Source of the DNA: UBA2897 sp036733925
Lineage (GTDB): Bacteria > Bacillota > Negativicutes > Selenomonadales > Selenomonadaceae
NCBI GenBank assembly: GCA_036733925.1
Contig: DAIMZO010000024.1
Span: 1-27,625 of the forward strand
DNA: 27,625 nucleotides
Direction of reading: 5' to 3'
Positions 1-7,024 of this stretch are shown piece by piece; the stretch's first letter is position 1, and every line of letters starts with the position of its first letter. Below the pieces are notes generated by a model. The model had not been told where the DNA came from. It did not search any database and saw only the letters and a list, made by a program, of their open reading frames with translations. A program made the position numbers and the translations under genes.

Positions 1-53
1 CGCTATGGTTGCTGAACCAAGAATCCCCCGGCTTTAGCCGTGGGGAGTGTCAA
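1..53 (+). mobile_element. Right end of an IS200/IS605-family element (partial)
   Basis: The first bases hold a GC-rich imperfect hairpin: CCCCCGGC (25-32), loop TTTA (33-36), then GCCG-T-GGGG (37-45) with one bulged T. It is followed by AGTGTCAA. This hairpin plus GTGTCAA tail is the usual look of an IS200/IS605 or IS1341-type right end, where the TnpA/TnpB system recognises a subterminal stem-loop rather than terminal inverted repeats. The rest of the element lies outside the window. The exact end (about 53) is inferred from the family pattern. Confidence 0.6.
2..37 (+). CDS. C-terminal tail of a TnpB/OrfB-like protein (partial)
   Basis: Frame 2 is open from the window edge and reads AMVAEPRIPRL before a TAG at 35-37. 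Its stop lies inside the right-end hairpin, as is common for IS605/IS1341 tnpB genes, and tails of the form EPRIPxL are familiar from that family. Only eleven residues are visible, so the call rests mainly on the adjoining hairpin. Whether the full gene is intact cannot be judged here. Confidence 0.4.
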   Translation, partial: AMVAEPRIPRL

Positions 54-79
54 GCGGAAAATAGAAGGAGGCATTTGTT

Positions 80-397
80 ATGGAACGCTTTGCATGGAAA
101 GCAACAGTAAAAGATGGCAAACTCGACGAGTATAAATATCGCCATGCGCATATCTGGCCAGAGATGAGGCAGGTACTCAAGGAGGCCGGCATCTCGAACT
201 ACACCATCTGGAACGTCGGCAATGAACTCTTCGGCTATTTCGAATGCGAGAAAGGCGTCGCCTATGCTGAGAAATACCAGGCCGACAGCCCCGTCGTCGA
301 CAAATGGAACGAATACATGAAGGATGTCATGGTCATGGAGATGGATCCGAAGACCGGCGCCCAGCCCAAGATGCAGCAGGTATTCTATCTGCCTTGA
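80..397 (+). CDS. rhaM: L-rhamnose mutarotase
   Basis: The 105-residue protein matches the RhaM (former DUF718) family in length and pattern: an N-terminal beta strand, the segment YKYRHAHIWPEM (about residues 19-30) with the family's histidine/tryptophan-proline core, then ISNYTIWN and a late PVVDKW motif. RhaM interconverts alpha and beta anomers of L-rhamnose in the cytoplasm, feeding the rhamnose isomerase/kinase/aldolase route. An AGAAGGAGG ribosome site (63-71) precedes the ATG. No other rhamnose gene is visible downstream, and a terminator follows at 439-482, so this is the last gene of its transcript. The insertion-sequence end only about 10 bases before the ribosome site suggests the gene has been separated from its original upstream partners or promoter. 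Confidence 0.9.
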   Translation: MERFAWKATVKDGKLDEYKYRHAHIWPEMRQVLKEAGISNYTIWNVGNELFGYFECEKGVAYAEKYQADSPVVDKWNEYMKDVMVMEMDPKTGAQPKMQQVFYLP

Positions 398-422
398 TCG
401 CATGATTTGCCGTTATCTTTTT

Positions 423-437
423 GGAACATGATGTTCC
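423..437. repeat. 15-bp near-perfect palindrome GGAACAT-G-ATGTTCC
   Basis: Two 7-bp arms, GGAACAT (423-429) and ATGTTCC (431-437), surround a single central base. It lies between the rhaM stop and the terminator stem, with one base separating it from the stem. It resembles a protein-binding operator more than part of the terminator, because the terminator has its own complete stem. It is not a canonical Bacillus-type LexA box: GAAC and GTTC are separated by 5 rather than 4 bases. Function unknown. Confidence 0.4.
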
Positions 438-438
438 C

Positions 439-482
439 ATCACAGGGTATAAGCGAGCGGATCGCTTTGCCCTGTGATTTTT
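439..482 (+). terminator. Rho-independent terminator after rhaM
   Basis: Outer arms ATCACAGGG (439-447) and CCCTGTGAT (470-478) pair perfectly. Inner arms AAGCGA (451-456) and TCGCTT (462-467) extend the hairpin, and a T run (478-482) follows. Confidence 0.9.
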
Positions 483-536
483 GTTCCTGTTTCTCCGGAT
501 AAGGCTGAATCGTTGTAACTATTTTTCGAAAATGTC

Positions 537-564
537 TTGCAATTTGTACGGTTTTTAGTAAAAT
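537..564 (+). promoter_or_regulatory. Sigma-A-type promoter for the ROK kinase
   Basis: TTGCAA (537-542) and TAAAAT (559-564) are separated by 16 bases in an AT-rich stretch. They lie upstream of the kinase ribosome site AGAGGAG (588-594) and just after the rhaM terminator, as expected for a new transcription unit. Confidence 0.6.
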
Positions 565-599
565 AAAGATATGACGTTTAGAAAGATAGAGGAGTGGCG

Positions 600-1484
600 A
601 TGATGTACGATTTAGCTTTTGATGTTGGCGGCAGCAGCGTAAAGTACGCGGTGATCAATGTGGACGGGGATTTCGTCGAGCGAGGCTCGTTTGTGACGCC
701 GAAGGAAAAGGACGCATTTTTTGCGGGCATCGAAGAAGTGAAAGCCCGGATGGCGGGGCGGTACACTTTATCTGGTGTCGCGTTCAGCATGCCGGGTGCC
801 GTTGATGATGCCGCCGGTGTGATCGGCGGGAGCAGCGCCCTGCCGTATATCCATGGATTCCCCATCCGTCAGGAATTCGAGCGTCGTTTCGGCTTGCCTG
901 CAGCCATGGAAAACGATGCGAACTGCGCGGCGCTCGGTGAAGTCTGGACTGGTGCCGGCAAGGACTATCAGGATGTGGCCTTTTTCGTTATCGGTTCCGG
1001 CGTCGGCGGTGCGCTCGTGCACAACAAGGAGATCATCCATGGCGCGCATCTTCATGGCGGTGAGTTCGGCTATATGTACGTGCCGGAACTTCGGAATATC
1101 CTGAGCACGGGCGGCTGCCCGGGCGGACTCAAGCGCCGCATGGCGGAGGCCCGCGGCGAGAGCCCGGACGATTTCGACGGAAAAAAAATCTACGAGCTCC
1201 GCGATGCGGGTGACGCGGACGCGGCGCGCATCATCGACGAGATGTATGAATTCCTCGCGCGTGCCATCTACGATATCCAGTATATCTTTGATCCGGAGGC
1301 ATTCCTGCTCGGGGGCGCAATCAGTAGCCGCAAGGATCTGATCCCGGGCATCGAGGCGCATATCGAGCAGATCCTCGAGGAGGCAGAGGTTGCGTCCATC
1401 CGTCCGAAACTACTTCCGTGTCAGCATGGCAACGACGCGAATCTCCTCGGCGCCGTATATCATCTCCGTTATCAGAAACAGTAA
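600..1484 (+). CDS. ROK-family sugar kinase
   Basis: A protein of about 294 residues with the ROK fold. The N-terminal ATP-binding loop FDVGGSSVKYAVI lies at about residues 7-19. The catalytic region carries ENDANCAALGE, then the phosphate loop VIGSGVGGALV, and a late adenosine motif LLGGAIS. ROK members phosphorylate hexoses or act as repressors; there is no N-terminal helix-turn-helix, so this is a kinase. The usual ROK zinc motif (CxCGxxGCxE) is reduced here to TGGCPGG with a single cysteine, as in BglK-like subgroups, so the substrate cannot be named (glucose, beta-glucoside and N-acyl-sugars are possible). A GTG at 594 overlaps the ribosome site, so ATG at 600 or 603 is the likely start. 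It is monocistronic, with its own promoter and terminator. Confidence 0.85.
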   Translation: MMYDLAFDVGGSSVKYAVINVDGDFVERGSFVTPKEKDAFFAGIEEVKARMAGRYTLSGVAFSMPGAVDDAAGVIGGSSALPYIHGFPIRQEFERRFGLPAAMENDANCAALGEVWTGAGKDYQDVAFFVIGSGVGGALVHNKEIIHGAHLHGGEFGYMYVPELRNILSTGGCPGGLKRRMAEARGESPDDFDGKKIYELRDAGDADAARIIDEMYEFLARAIYDIQYIFDPEAFLLGGAISSRKDLIPGIEAHIEQILEEAEVASIRPKLLPCQHGNDANLLGAVYHLRYQKQ

Positions 1485-1496
1485 GAGCACCAATCG

Positions 1497-1540
1497 AAGG
1501 GGCTGCCGCATGTAACCGGTACGTGCAACAGCCCCTTTGC
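1497..1540 (+). terminator. Rho-independent terminator after the ROK kinase
   Basis: AAGGGGCTG (1497-1505) pairs with CAGCCCCTTT (1529-1538). The inner segments GCATGT and ACGTGC extend the stem with one wobble. The trailing T tract is interrupted (TTTGCTTTG). Confidence 0.75.
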
Positions 1541-1599
1541 TTTGCGTGCAGGGCTCCTGCATGACCGGTGTTTTCCGGCAGGCAGGGCCTTTCCGTCCA

Positions 1600-1628
1600 T
1601 TGCAAAAAGCGGGAAAGAATGCTAGTAT
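1600..1628 (+). promoter_or_regulatory. Sigma-A-type promoter for the L,D-transpeptidase-polA operon
   Basis: TTGCAA (1600-1605) and TAGTAT (1623-1628) have ideal 17-base spacing, about 60 bases before the first start codon of the operon. No other promoter-like site is obvious before polA, coaE or the lytic transglycosylase. Confidence 0.65.
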
Positions 1629-1689
1629 GTAGAAGTAGCTCTAAAGGGAATCGGAGCCATAGTCTATAAAAGGAAAGAGATTTTATTTC

Positions 1690-2811
1690 ATGATGAAACG
1701 CAGTGTTGAACGGAAAATCTTAGCTGGTCTTACGGGAACGGCGCTTGTTATGGAGACTTTGTTCTCATTCGGCGGGGCGGCGCAGGCATCGGAGACGCAG
1801 TCTGTTTATACGGCACCGGGGGAAAAGCCGATCTCCTCGGAGGCAGAGGAAAATCAAGCGCAGGTCGAGAAAAAAGAGGAGCCGGTGCGCATCAGCATCA
1901 ATCTCGCGGCGCGGTCGCTCGCGCTCTATCGCGGCAGCGAGAAGGTAGCGCTCTATCCAATCGGTCCGGGCACCGCCACGACGCCGACGCCGACGGGATA
2001 CTATAAGGTGCAGGAGAAAATCGTCAATCCGACCTGGACGTCGCCGTCCACGGGCGAGTCGATTGCGTCTGGCCCGGACAATCCGCTCGGCTACCGCTGG
2101 ATCGGGTTCCAGGGCAACTACGGCATCCACGGCACGAACCATCCGGACTCGGTCGGGCACTATGTCTCGAACGGCTGCGTGCGCATGCATGAAGAAGATG
2201 TCGAGAAGGTCTTCGATAAGGTAGAAGTCGGCACGCCAATCGAGATCACCTACAACCGCGTTGTCGTCGAGAAAATCCCGGATCAGACGATTGTCTATTA
2301 TATCTATCCGGACGGGTATGGCCGCCAGAACCTCGATGTCGCGGATGTTGCAAGCTGGCTGAAGGGCTATGGCGTTGCGGATTTCGAGAGCGATGAGGCC
2401 ATCCAGCAGAAAATCGATGCCTCGGACGGGCAGCCAACCTATATCGCAAAGGTCTATCCGCTGATCGTCAACGGGCAGAAACTCAAGGAAAAGGCTGTCG
2501 TGCAGGACGGCATCACGTATCTGCCGTCAATCTCGCTCGCCAAGGCTTCGAAAGTCAGCCTCGGCTGGAACGCGGACAGCAATACGCTCGTATCGACGGT
2601 CGGCAAGGCGGTCGGCTACAACAAGAAGGATACGCTGTATTGCAACGCCGATGATGCGGAAACGCTGTTCCATCTGACGGGCGGCCTGAATAAATCCGGT
2701 GCCTACGAGCTGAAGGATGACGGACAGGGCAATGCGCCGGCGGAGACGAAAACGCAGAAGAAGGAAAAGACGCTGCAGGAAATCCAGACAGAAGCGACAA
2801 AGAAAGGCTGA
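1690..2811 (+). CDS. Secreted L,D-transpeptidase (YkuD) with copper-amine-oxidase-like C-terminal domain
   Basis: A 373-residue exported protein. The signal peptide is about residues 1-34, ending GGAAQA before SETQ. An acidic linker precedes the YkuD domain at about 66-205. That domain ends with the catalytic signature: the histidine of GIHGTNH (about 147) and SNGCVRMH with the nucleophilic cysteine near 163. These enzymes form 3-3 crosslinks in peptidoglycan or attach lipoproteins to it, outside the membrane. Residues of about 250-325 (PLIVNGQKLK..., GITYLPSISLAKA, LGWNADSNTLV) match the copper-amine-oxidase N-terminal-like repeat common in secreted Negativicutes and Clostridia proteins. The C-terminus is charged and probably disordered. 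ATG at 1690 or 1693 follows AAAGGAAAGAG. It opens the polA operon; polA starts 6 bases after its stop. Confidence 0.88.
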   Translation: MMKRSVERKILAGLTGTALVMETLFSFGGAAQASETQSVYTAPGEKPISSEAEENQAQVEKKEEPVRISINLAARSLALYRGSEKVALYPIGPGTATTPTPTGYYKVQEKIVNPTWTSPSTGESIASGPDNPLGYRWIGFQGNYGIHGTNHPDSVGHYVSNGCVRMHEEDVEKVFDKVEVGTPIEITYNRVVVEKIPDQTIVYYIYPDGYGRQNLDVADVASWLKGYGVADFESDEAIQQKIDASDGQPTYIAKVYPLIVNGQKLKEKAVVQDGITYLPSISLAKASKVSLGWNADSNTLVSTVGKAVGYNKKDTLYCNADDAETLFHLTGGLNKSGAYELKDDGQGNAPAETKTQKKEKTLQEIQTEATKKG

Positions 2812-2817
2812 TGAATT

Positions 2818-5475
2818 TTGGCGGGGACAAGAACGACCAATCCGGGCGAGCGATTTATCCTGCTCGATGGTAGCAGCCTCCTGTTCCGGGCGTTTTACGC
2901 CCTGCCGGATCTGACGGACGCAAAGGGCGAGCACACGAACGCGATACTGGGGTTCTCGAATATGCTCGTGAAGCTCATCCGGGAGTACACGCCGACGTAT
3001 CTGATGATTGCCTTCGACAAGAGCCGCCATACGTTCCGCACGGAAAAATACGCGGCCTACAAGGGCACGCGGGATAAGACGCCGGAGGATCTCGTTGAAC
3101 AGATTCCGCGTCTCGTGGAGCTCGCAGACGCGATGGGAATCCGTTTCCTCGAAATGGAGAATTATGAGGCCGACGATATCCTCGGCACGCTCGGCACGCA
3201 GGCGGCATCGGCCGGGCTCGACACGTATATCGTGACCGGCGACCATGATGCCCTGCAGCTCGTGCGCCCGAATCTCCGCGTCATGATGACGAAAAAGGGA
3301 ATCTCCAACCTGAAGATATACGATGAAGCGGCCTTCCGCGAGGAATACGGGTTCGAGCCAATCCGCCTGATCGATTTGAAGGGACTGATGGGGGATACCT
3401 CGGACAATATCCCGGGCATTCCGGGCATCGGCCCGAAGAAAGGGACGAGCCTGCTCGTCTCGTATGGCAGCCTTGAGGGCGTCTACGAGCATATCGACGA
3501 GATTGGCGGCAAGAAGACGCGCGAGACGATCCGCGAGAATGAAGTGCAGGCGCGTCTATCGAAGGAGCTTGCGACGATCGAGCTGCAGGTTCCGGATCTC
3601 GCATTCGACCGCGAGGACTACCGCATCAAGCCGGATGCCGAGAAAGTGCGGGCGTTCTGCAGACGCTATGAATTGCGGAAACTCCAGCGCGACGTGGAGC
3701 GGCTTTACCGCGTATATGGCGGGGGTCAGGCAGCGGACGGCGGGGAGAATGCCTTTGTGGATGACCTGTTTGCCTCCGAGCCGGTAAAGGCAGATCTTTC
3801 TTATCAGGTGGCGGCTTCCCACTCGGATCTTGCCGTATTCGATAAGGCAGAGCGCGTCGGGATTGCCGCGGCATTTGCGGGAAAGCATCCGTTTGAGACA
3901 ATCCAGACCCTTGCCATCAGCGATGGTACGCATCGGCTGGTCTTTGCTGCGGATCTGCAGGAGCCGTCCGGATGGGAAGGCTGGATCCAGAAGCATGCCG
4001 GCGTCGTTTTTGACTGGAAAAGATACCAGCACGCCGGCTGGGCCGGAGAATCGGTCGAAGACGTGAAAATCGAAGGTTATTTGCTCGAACCGGAGCGCAG
4101 CAAGCAGGAACTCGGGCAGATGGTACGCGCCTGCCTACCCGACGCGGCGGTTCCGGATACGTTCTCCGATGAAAGGGAAGAACTGGTCTGGGAGGCGGAA
4201 ATGCTGCTCGAGATCCAGCCGGTTCTGGAGAAAAGGCTGAAAGAGCGGGAGATGTGGAAGCTCTACCGCGAAATCGAGCTGCCGCTCGTCGCAGTCCTCG
4301 CCGGCATGGAGCAGAACGGCATCTATGTCAACCGGCAGAAGCTCGAGCAGGAGCGCGAAGCTGTCGGAGACCGCCTCGCGCATATCGAGGCGGATATCTA
4401 TACGATGGCCGGGCACGAATTCAAGCTGAATTCCCCGAAGCAGCTCGGCGTTGTCCTGTTTGATGAGCTCCACCTGCCGCCGGTAAAGAAGACAAAGACC
4501 GGCTACTCGACGAATGCTGAGGTGCTCGAGACCCTGCGGGATAGGCACCCGATTGTCGAGTCGGTTTTCGCCTATCGTCTATGGAATAAATTGAAGTCCA
4601 CGTACCTCGATGGTATCGATACGCTGATCCACGAGGATACGGGACGCGTCTATACGAATTTCAACCAGACCGTGACGGCGACGGGGCGGCTTTCGAGCTC
4701 AGACCCGAACTTGCAGAATATCCCGGTCCGCACGGAGGAAGGGCGGACCATCCGCGCCCTGTTCGAGCCGTCGGAAGGCTATGATTCCCTGCTTTCTGCG
4801 GATTATTCGCAGATTGAGCTGCGGATTCTCGCGCATATGTCCGGCGACGAGAACTTCATCGACGCGTTCCGCCGGAATCAGGATATCCACGCGCGGACGG
4901 CGTCAGAGGTCTTCGGCGTCCCGATTGACGCGGTGACGCCGGAGCTGCGCCGCCGGGCAAAGGCCGTGAATTTCGGCATTGTCTATGGAATCAGCGATTT
5001 CGGCCTTTCGCGCGACCTGCATATCTCGCGGAAAGAGGCTGGCGAGTATATCGAGGCTTACTTTGCGCGCTATCCGAAGGTCAAGGCATTCATGGACGTG
5101 ATGGTGGCAAAGGCGCATAAAGACGGCTATGTGGCGACGCTTTACGGACGCCGCAGGGAACTCCCGGCCATCCACAGCCGGAATTTCAATCAGCGCAGCC
5201 TCGCCGAGCGCATGGCGATGAATACGCCAATCCAGGGTACGGCGGCGGATATCATCAAGATTGCGATGATTCGTGCATGGCAGGCACTCAAGAAGGCGGG
5301 ATACCAGAGCCGCATCCTGATTCAGGTGCACGATGAGCTCGTCGTGGAGACGAAGGAATCCGAGCGCGAGCAGGTCACGGCAATCCTGAAGGACGCCATG
5401 GAGCACGCGGCGAAGCTCTCCGTGCCGCTCTGTGTAGATGTCAATTACGGGAAGAATTGGGCGGACGCGAAATGA
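2818..5475 (+). CDS. polA: DNA polymerase I
   Basis: A full-length 885-residue Pol I for repair synthesis and Okazaki-fragment processing. The 5'-3' exonuclease/flap domain occupies about residues 12-300 (LLDGSSLLFRAFYALP, NYEADDILGTL, GDTSDNIPGIPGIGPKKG). The middle domain (about 320-490) keeps the fold, but I cannot find the Asp-x-Glu Exo I motif (the equivalent stretch reads VGIAAAFAG), so proofreading is probably absent, as in many Gram-positive and Thermus enzymes. The polymerase domain is complete: motif A DYSQIELRILAHMSGD (about 662), motif B RRRAKAVNFGIVYG (about 711) and motif C QVHDELVVE (about 836). The start is TTG at 2818 with AAAGG ten bases upstream; no ATG fits, and the first family-conserved residues begin at about 13. 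The stop overlaps coaE (ATGA). Confidence 0.97.
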   Translation: MAGTRTTNPGERFILLDGSSLLFRAFYALPDLTDAKGEHTNAILGFSNMLVKLIREYTPTYLMIAFDKSRHTFRTEKYAAYKGTRDKTPEDLVEQIPRLVELADAMGIRFLEMENYEADDILGTLGTQAASAGLDTYIVTGDHDALQLVRPNLRVMMTKKGISNLKIYDEAAFREEYGFEPIRLIDLKGLMGDTSDNIPGIPGIGPKKGTSLLVSYGSLEGVYEHIDEIGGKKTRETIRENEVQARLSKELATIELQVPDLAFDREDYRIKPDAEKVRAFCRRYELRKLQRDVERLYRVYGGGQAADGGENAFVDDLFASEPVKADLSYQVAASHSDLAVFDKAERVGIAAAFAGKHPFETIQTLAISDGTHRLVFAADLQEPSGWEGWIQKHAGVVFDWKRYQHAGWAGESVEDVKIEGYLLEPERSKQELGQMVRACLPDAAVPDTFSDEREELVWEAEMLLEIQPVLEKRLKEREMWKLYREIELPLVAVLAGMEQNGIYVNRQKLEQEREAVGDRLAHIEADIYTMAGHEFKLNSPKQLGVVLFDELHLPPVKKTKTGYSTNAEVLETLRDRHPIVESVFAYRLWNKLKSTYLDGIDTLIHEDTGRVYTNFNQTVTATGRLSSSDPNLQNIPVRTEEGRTIRALFEPSEGYDSLLSADYSQIELRILAHMSGDENFIDAFRRNQDIHARTASEVFGVPIDAVTPELRRRAKAVNFGIVYGISDFGLSRDLHISRKEAGEYIEAYFARYPKVKAFMDVMVAKAHKDGYVATLYGRRRELPAIHSRNFNQRSLAERMAMNTPIQGTAADIIKIAMIRAWQALKKAGYQSRILIQVHDELVVETKESEREQVTAILKDAMEHAAKLSVPLCVDVNYGKNWADAK

Positions 5476-6206
5476 CCGGAACGGGAAATAGACCAGGAGA
5501 AGAAGCGGACGCGGGGAAGGACCGGCGTCTGGCAGATCTCTATATCCTTGGGCTGACCGGCGGCATCGCCACGGGTAAGAGCACGGTCTCCGCATGGTTC
5601 CGCGAGCATGGCGTTCCCGTCATCGACGCGGATCAGATCACACATGAGCTGCTCCGGAAGGGGAATGTGCTGCATCGCCTCTATCGCGGGCATTTCGGAG
5701 ATTCCTATCTGAAAGCGGATGGCGAGCTCGACCGGCGGGCAATCGGCGCGCTGGTATTCCAGAATCCGTCGGAGAAGGCATGGATGGATCATGCGGCGCA
5801 CCCGGTCATCCAGTCCGCCATCGAAGCGGCGTTCCGGAAACTGCGTACGGATCGTGGCCATTCCTTCTGCGTGTTCGATGTGCCATTGCTCTACGAGGCT
5901 GGATGGGATAGAGCCTGTGACGCGGTGCTCGTCATTTCGGTTCCGGAAACGGTGCAATGTGCCCGCCTCATGATGCGGAATGCGCTGGGCCGGGAGGAAG
6001 CGCTGCAGCGGATCCAGGCGCAGATGCCACTTCCCGAGAAATGCAGAAAAGCCACTTTTGTCCTTGAAAATGCAGGGTCAAAAGCGGATCTTTATCAGAA
6101 CTTGGAACAGTTAGCCAGAGCAAATGGATGGAGTGAGGCAATGGATGCGCAGGACACCGGCACAAGCGGATCAGGTATATCCGCCGCATCGCATGCGGAA
6201 TCTTGA
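5472..6206 (+). CDS. coaE: Dephospho-CoA kinase
   Basis: CoaE phosphorylates the 3'-hydroxyl of dephospho-CoA, the last step of CoA synthesis. Visible motifs are the P-loop GLTGGIATGKST (about residues 27-38), VIDADQITHELL, FDVPLLYEAGWD and a late R-A-R-like lid around NALGREEALQRIQAQM. The ATG at 5472 overlaps the polA stop as ATGA, indicating translational coupling. It leaves a hydrophilic N-terminal extension of about 22 residues not typical of the family; a TTG at 5457 is a less likely alternative. The last 25 or so residues (Gly/Ser/Ala-rich after NGWSEAM) look unstructured and overlap the start of the next gene. mutM, which often sits between polA and coaE in Firmicutes, is missing here. 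Confidence 0.95.
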   Translation: MTGTGNRPGEEADAGKDRRLADLYILGLTGGIATGKSTVSAWFREHGVPVIDADQITHELLRKGNVLHRLYRGHFGDSYLKADGELDRRAIGALVFQNPSEKAWMDHAAHPVIQSAIEAAFRKLRTDRGHSFCVFDVPLLYEAGWDRACDAVLVISVPETVQCARLMMRNALGREEALQRIQAQMPLPEKCRKATFVLENAGSKADLYQNLEQLARANGWSEAMDAQDTGTSGSGISAASHAES

Positions 6207-6813
6207 CCAGAGGAAAAAAAGGCCACGCCGCGTGAAGCAGCGAGAGACGCGCCGGATGGGGCGCGCGCTGATTGCCGCGTGCCTGGCCCTCAGCCTATTG
6301 CTGGCGGTATGGGGCTGCTTGCAGCTGCCATCCGTGCAGAGAAAATATATCTATCCGTTTCCGTATCAGGAGATTGTGGCGGAATATGCGGAAGATTACC
6401 GGGTGGACCGCCACCTCGTCGCGGCGGTCATCAAAGGGGAAAGCAAGTTCCGGAATGATGTCCGCTCGCACCGCGGGGCGGTCGGCCTGATGCAGCTGAT
6501 GCCGGATACGGCAGAATGGATTGCGGAGAATCTGGAGGACAATGCGTATTCGCAGGAGCGGCTGCAGGAACCCGCATGCAATATCCGCTATGGAGCCTGG
6601 TACCTCGGCGACTTGGAGCAGGAATTCCACGGCAACGATATTCTGGCTCTGGCTGCGTACAATGCCGGACGCGGGAATGTCAACGAATGGATACGGAAGT
6701 ATGGCTGGACGCGGGATTTCGCGGATATCGATGCCATCCCGTATGGGGAGACCCGCGAATACGTCCGGCAGGTCTTGAAGGATAAGGACGCCTATGCGCG
6801 GCTGTACCCTTGA
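6145..6813 (+). CDS. Membrane-anchored lytic transglycosylase (Slt-type)
   Basis: About 222 residues. An arginine/lysine-rich N-terminus (about 1-40) leads into one hydrophobic anchor (ALIAACLALSLLLAVWG, about 41-57), then an SLT-family catalytic domain. The domain shows VIKGESKF with the catalytic Glu near 99, GAVGLMQLMP, a CNIRYGAWYLG segment and ALAAYNAGRGNV. It cleaves the MurNAc-GlcNAc bond with anhydro product formation, on the outer face of the membrane. I chose ATG at 6145 because GAGG (6135-6138) sits six bases upstream; ATG at 6124 is open but poorly placed. The gene overlaps coaE by 62 bases, a long overlap. Its stop lies only 16 bases from that of the convergent YolD-like gene. 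Confidence 0.88.
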   Translation: MRRTPAQADQVYPPHRMRNLDQRKKRPRRVKQRETRRMGRALIAACLALSLLLAVWGCLQLPSVQRKYIYPFPYQEIVAEYAEDYRVDRHLVAAVIKGESKFRNDVRSHRGAVGLMQLMPDTAEWIAENLEDNAYSQERLQEPACNIRYGAWYLGDLEQEFHGNDILALAAYNAGRGNVNEWIRKYGWTRDFADIDAIPYGETREYVRQVLKDKDAYARLYP

Positions 6814-6829
6814 GGGAAGACGCGCTTTT

Positions 6830-7024
6830 CTATGCGGATGGATGGTTTTCCGCGTCGCGCTTTTCCGTATGAAAGGCAAACGGCGCGAACTGTGCGGCGC
6901 GTTTCGCGCGCGGCATGCGCATGTGATGCTTCGGATCCGGATGGGGGAGGCTCAGCATATCGTCATACCGGTGCGGGTCTTTTCCGGCCATTCCCAGATT
7001 GCCGCTTCTGTCCATGCTGCTCAT
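6830..7024 (-). CDS. Short YolD-like protein
   Basis: A 64-residue protein on the reverse strand, starting with an ATG that overlaps the stop of the Y-family polymerase gene (ATGA), so translation is coupled. Its core YDDMLSLPHPDPKHHMRM followed by RAAQFAPFA is the signature of YolD-like proteins, small partners that commonly neighbour UmuC/DinB-type polymerases in Firmicutes. Family members usually run beyond 100 residues; here the homology stops after RAAQFAPFA and a short unrelated tail (FHTEKRDAENHPSA) leads to TAG. It may be a naturally short form or a truncated copy. Its precise biochemical role is not known; the context implies a role with the polymerase. Confidence 0.72.
   Translation of the reverse strand: MSSMDRSGNLGMAGKDPHRYDDMLSLPHPDPKHHMRMPRAKRAAQFAPFAFHTEKRDAENHPSA

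Noticed and set aside
6819..6856. GACGCG/CGCGTC arms as a terminator for the transglycosylase operon
   Set aside because: Only six base pairs with a 26-base loop and a weak T tract, lying inside the YolD-like coding region; not enough to call.
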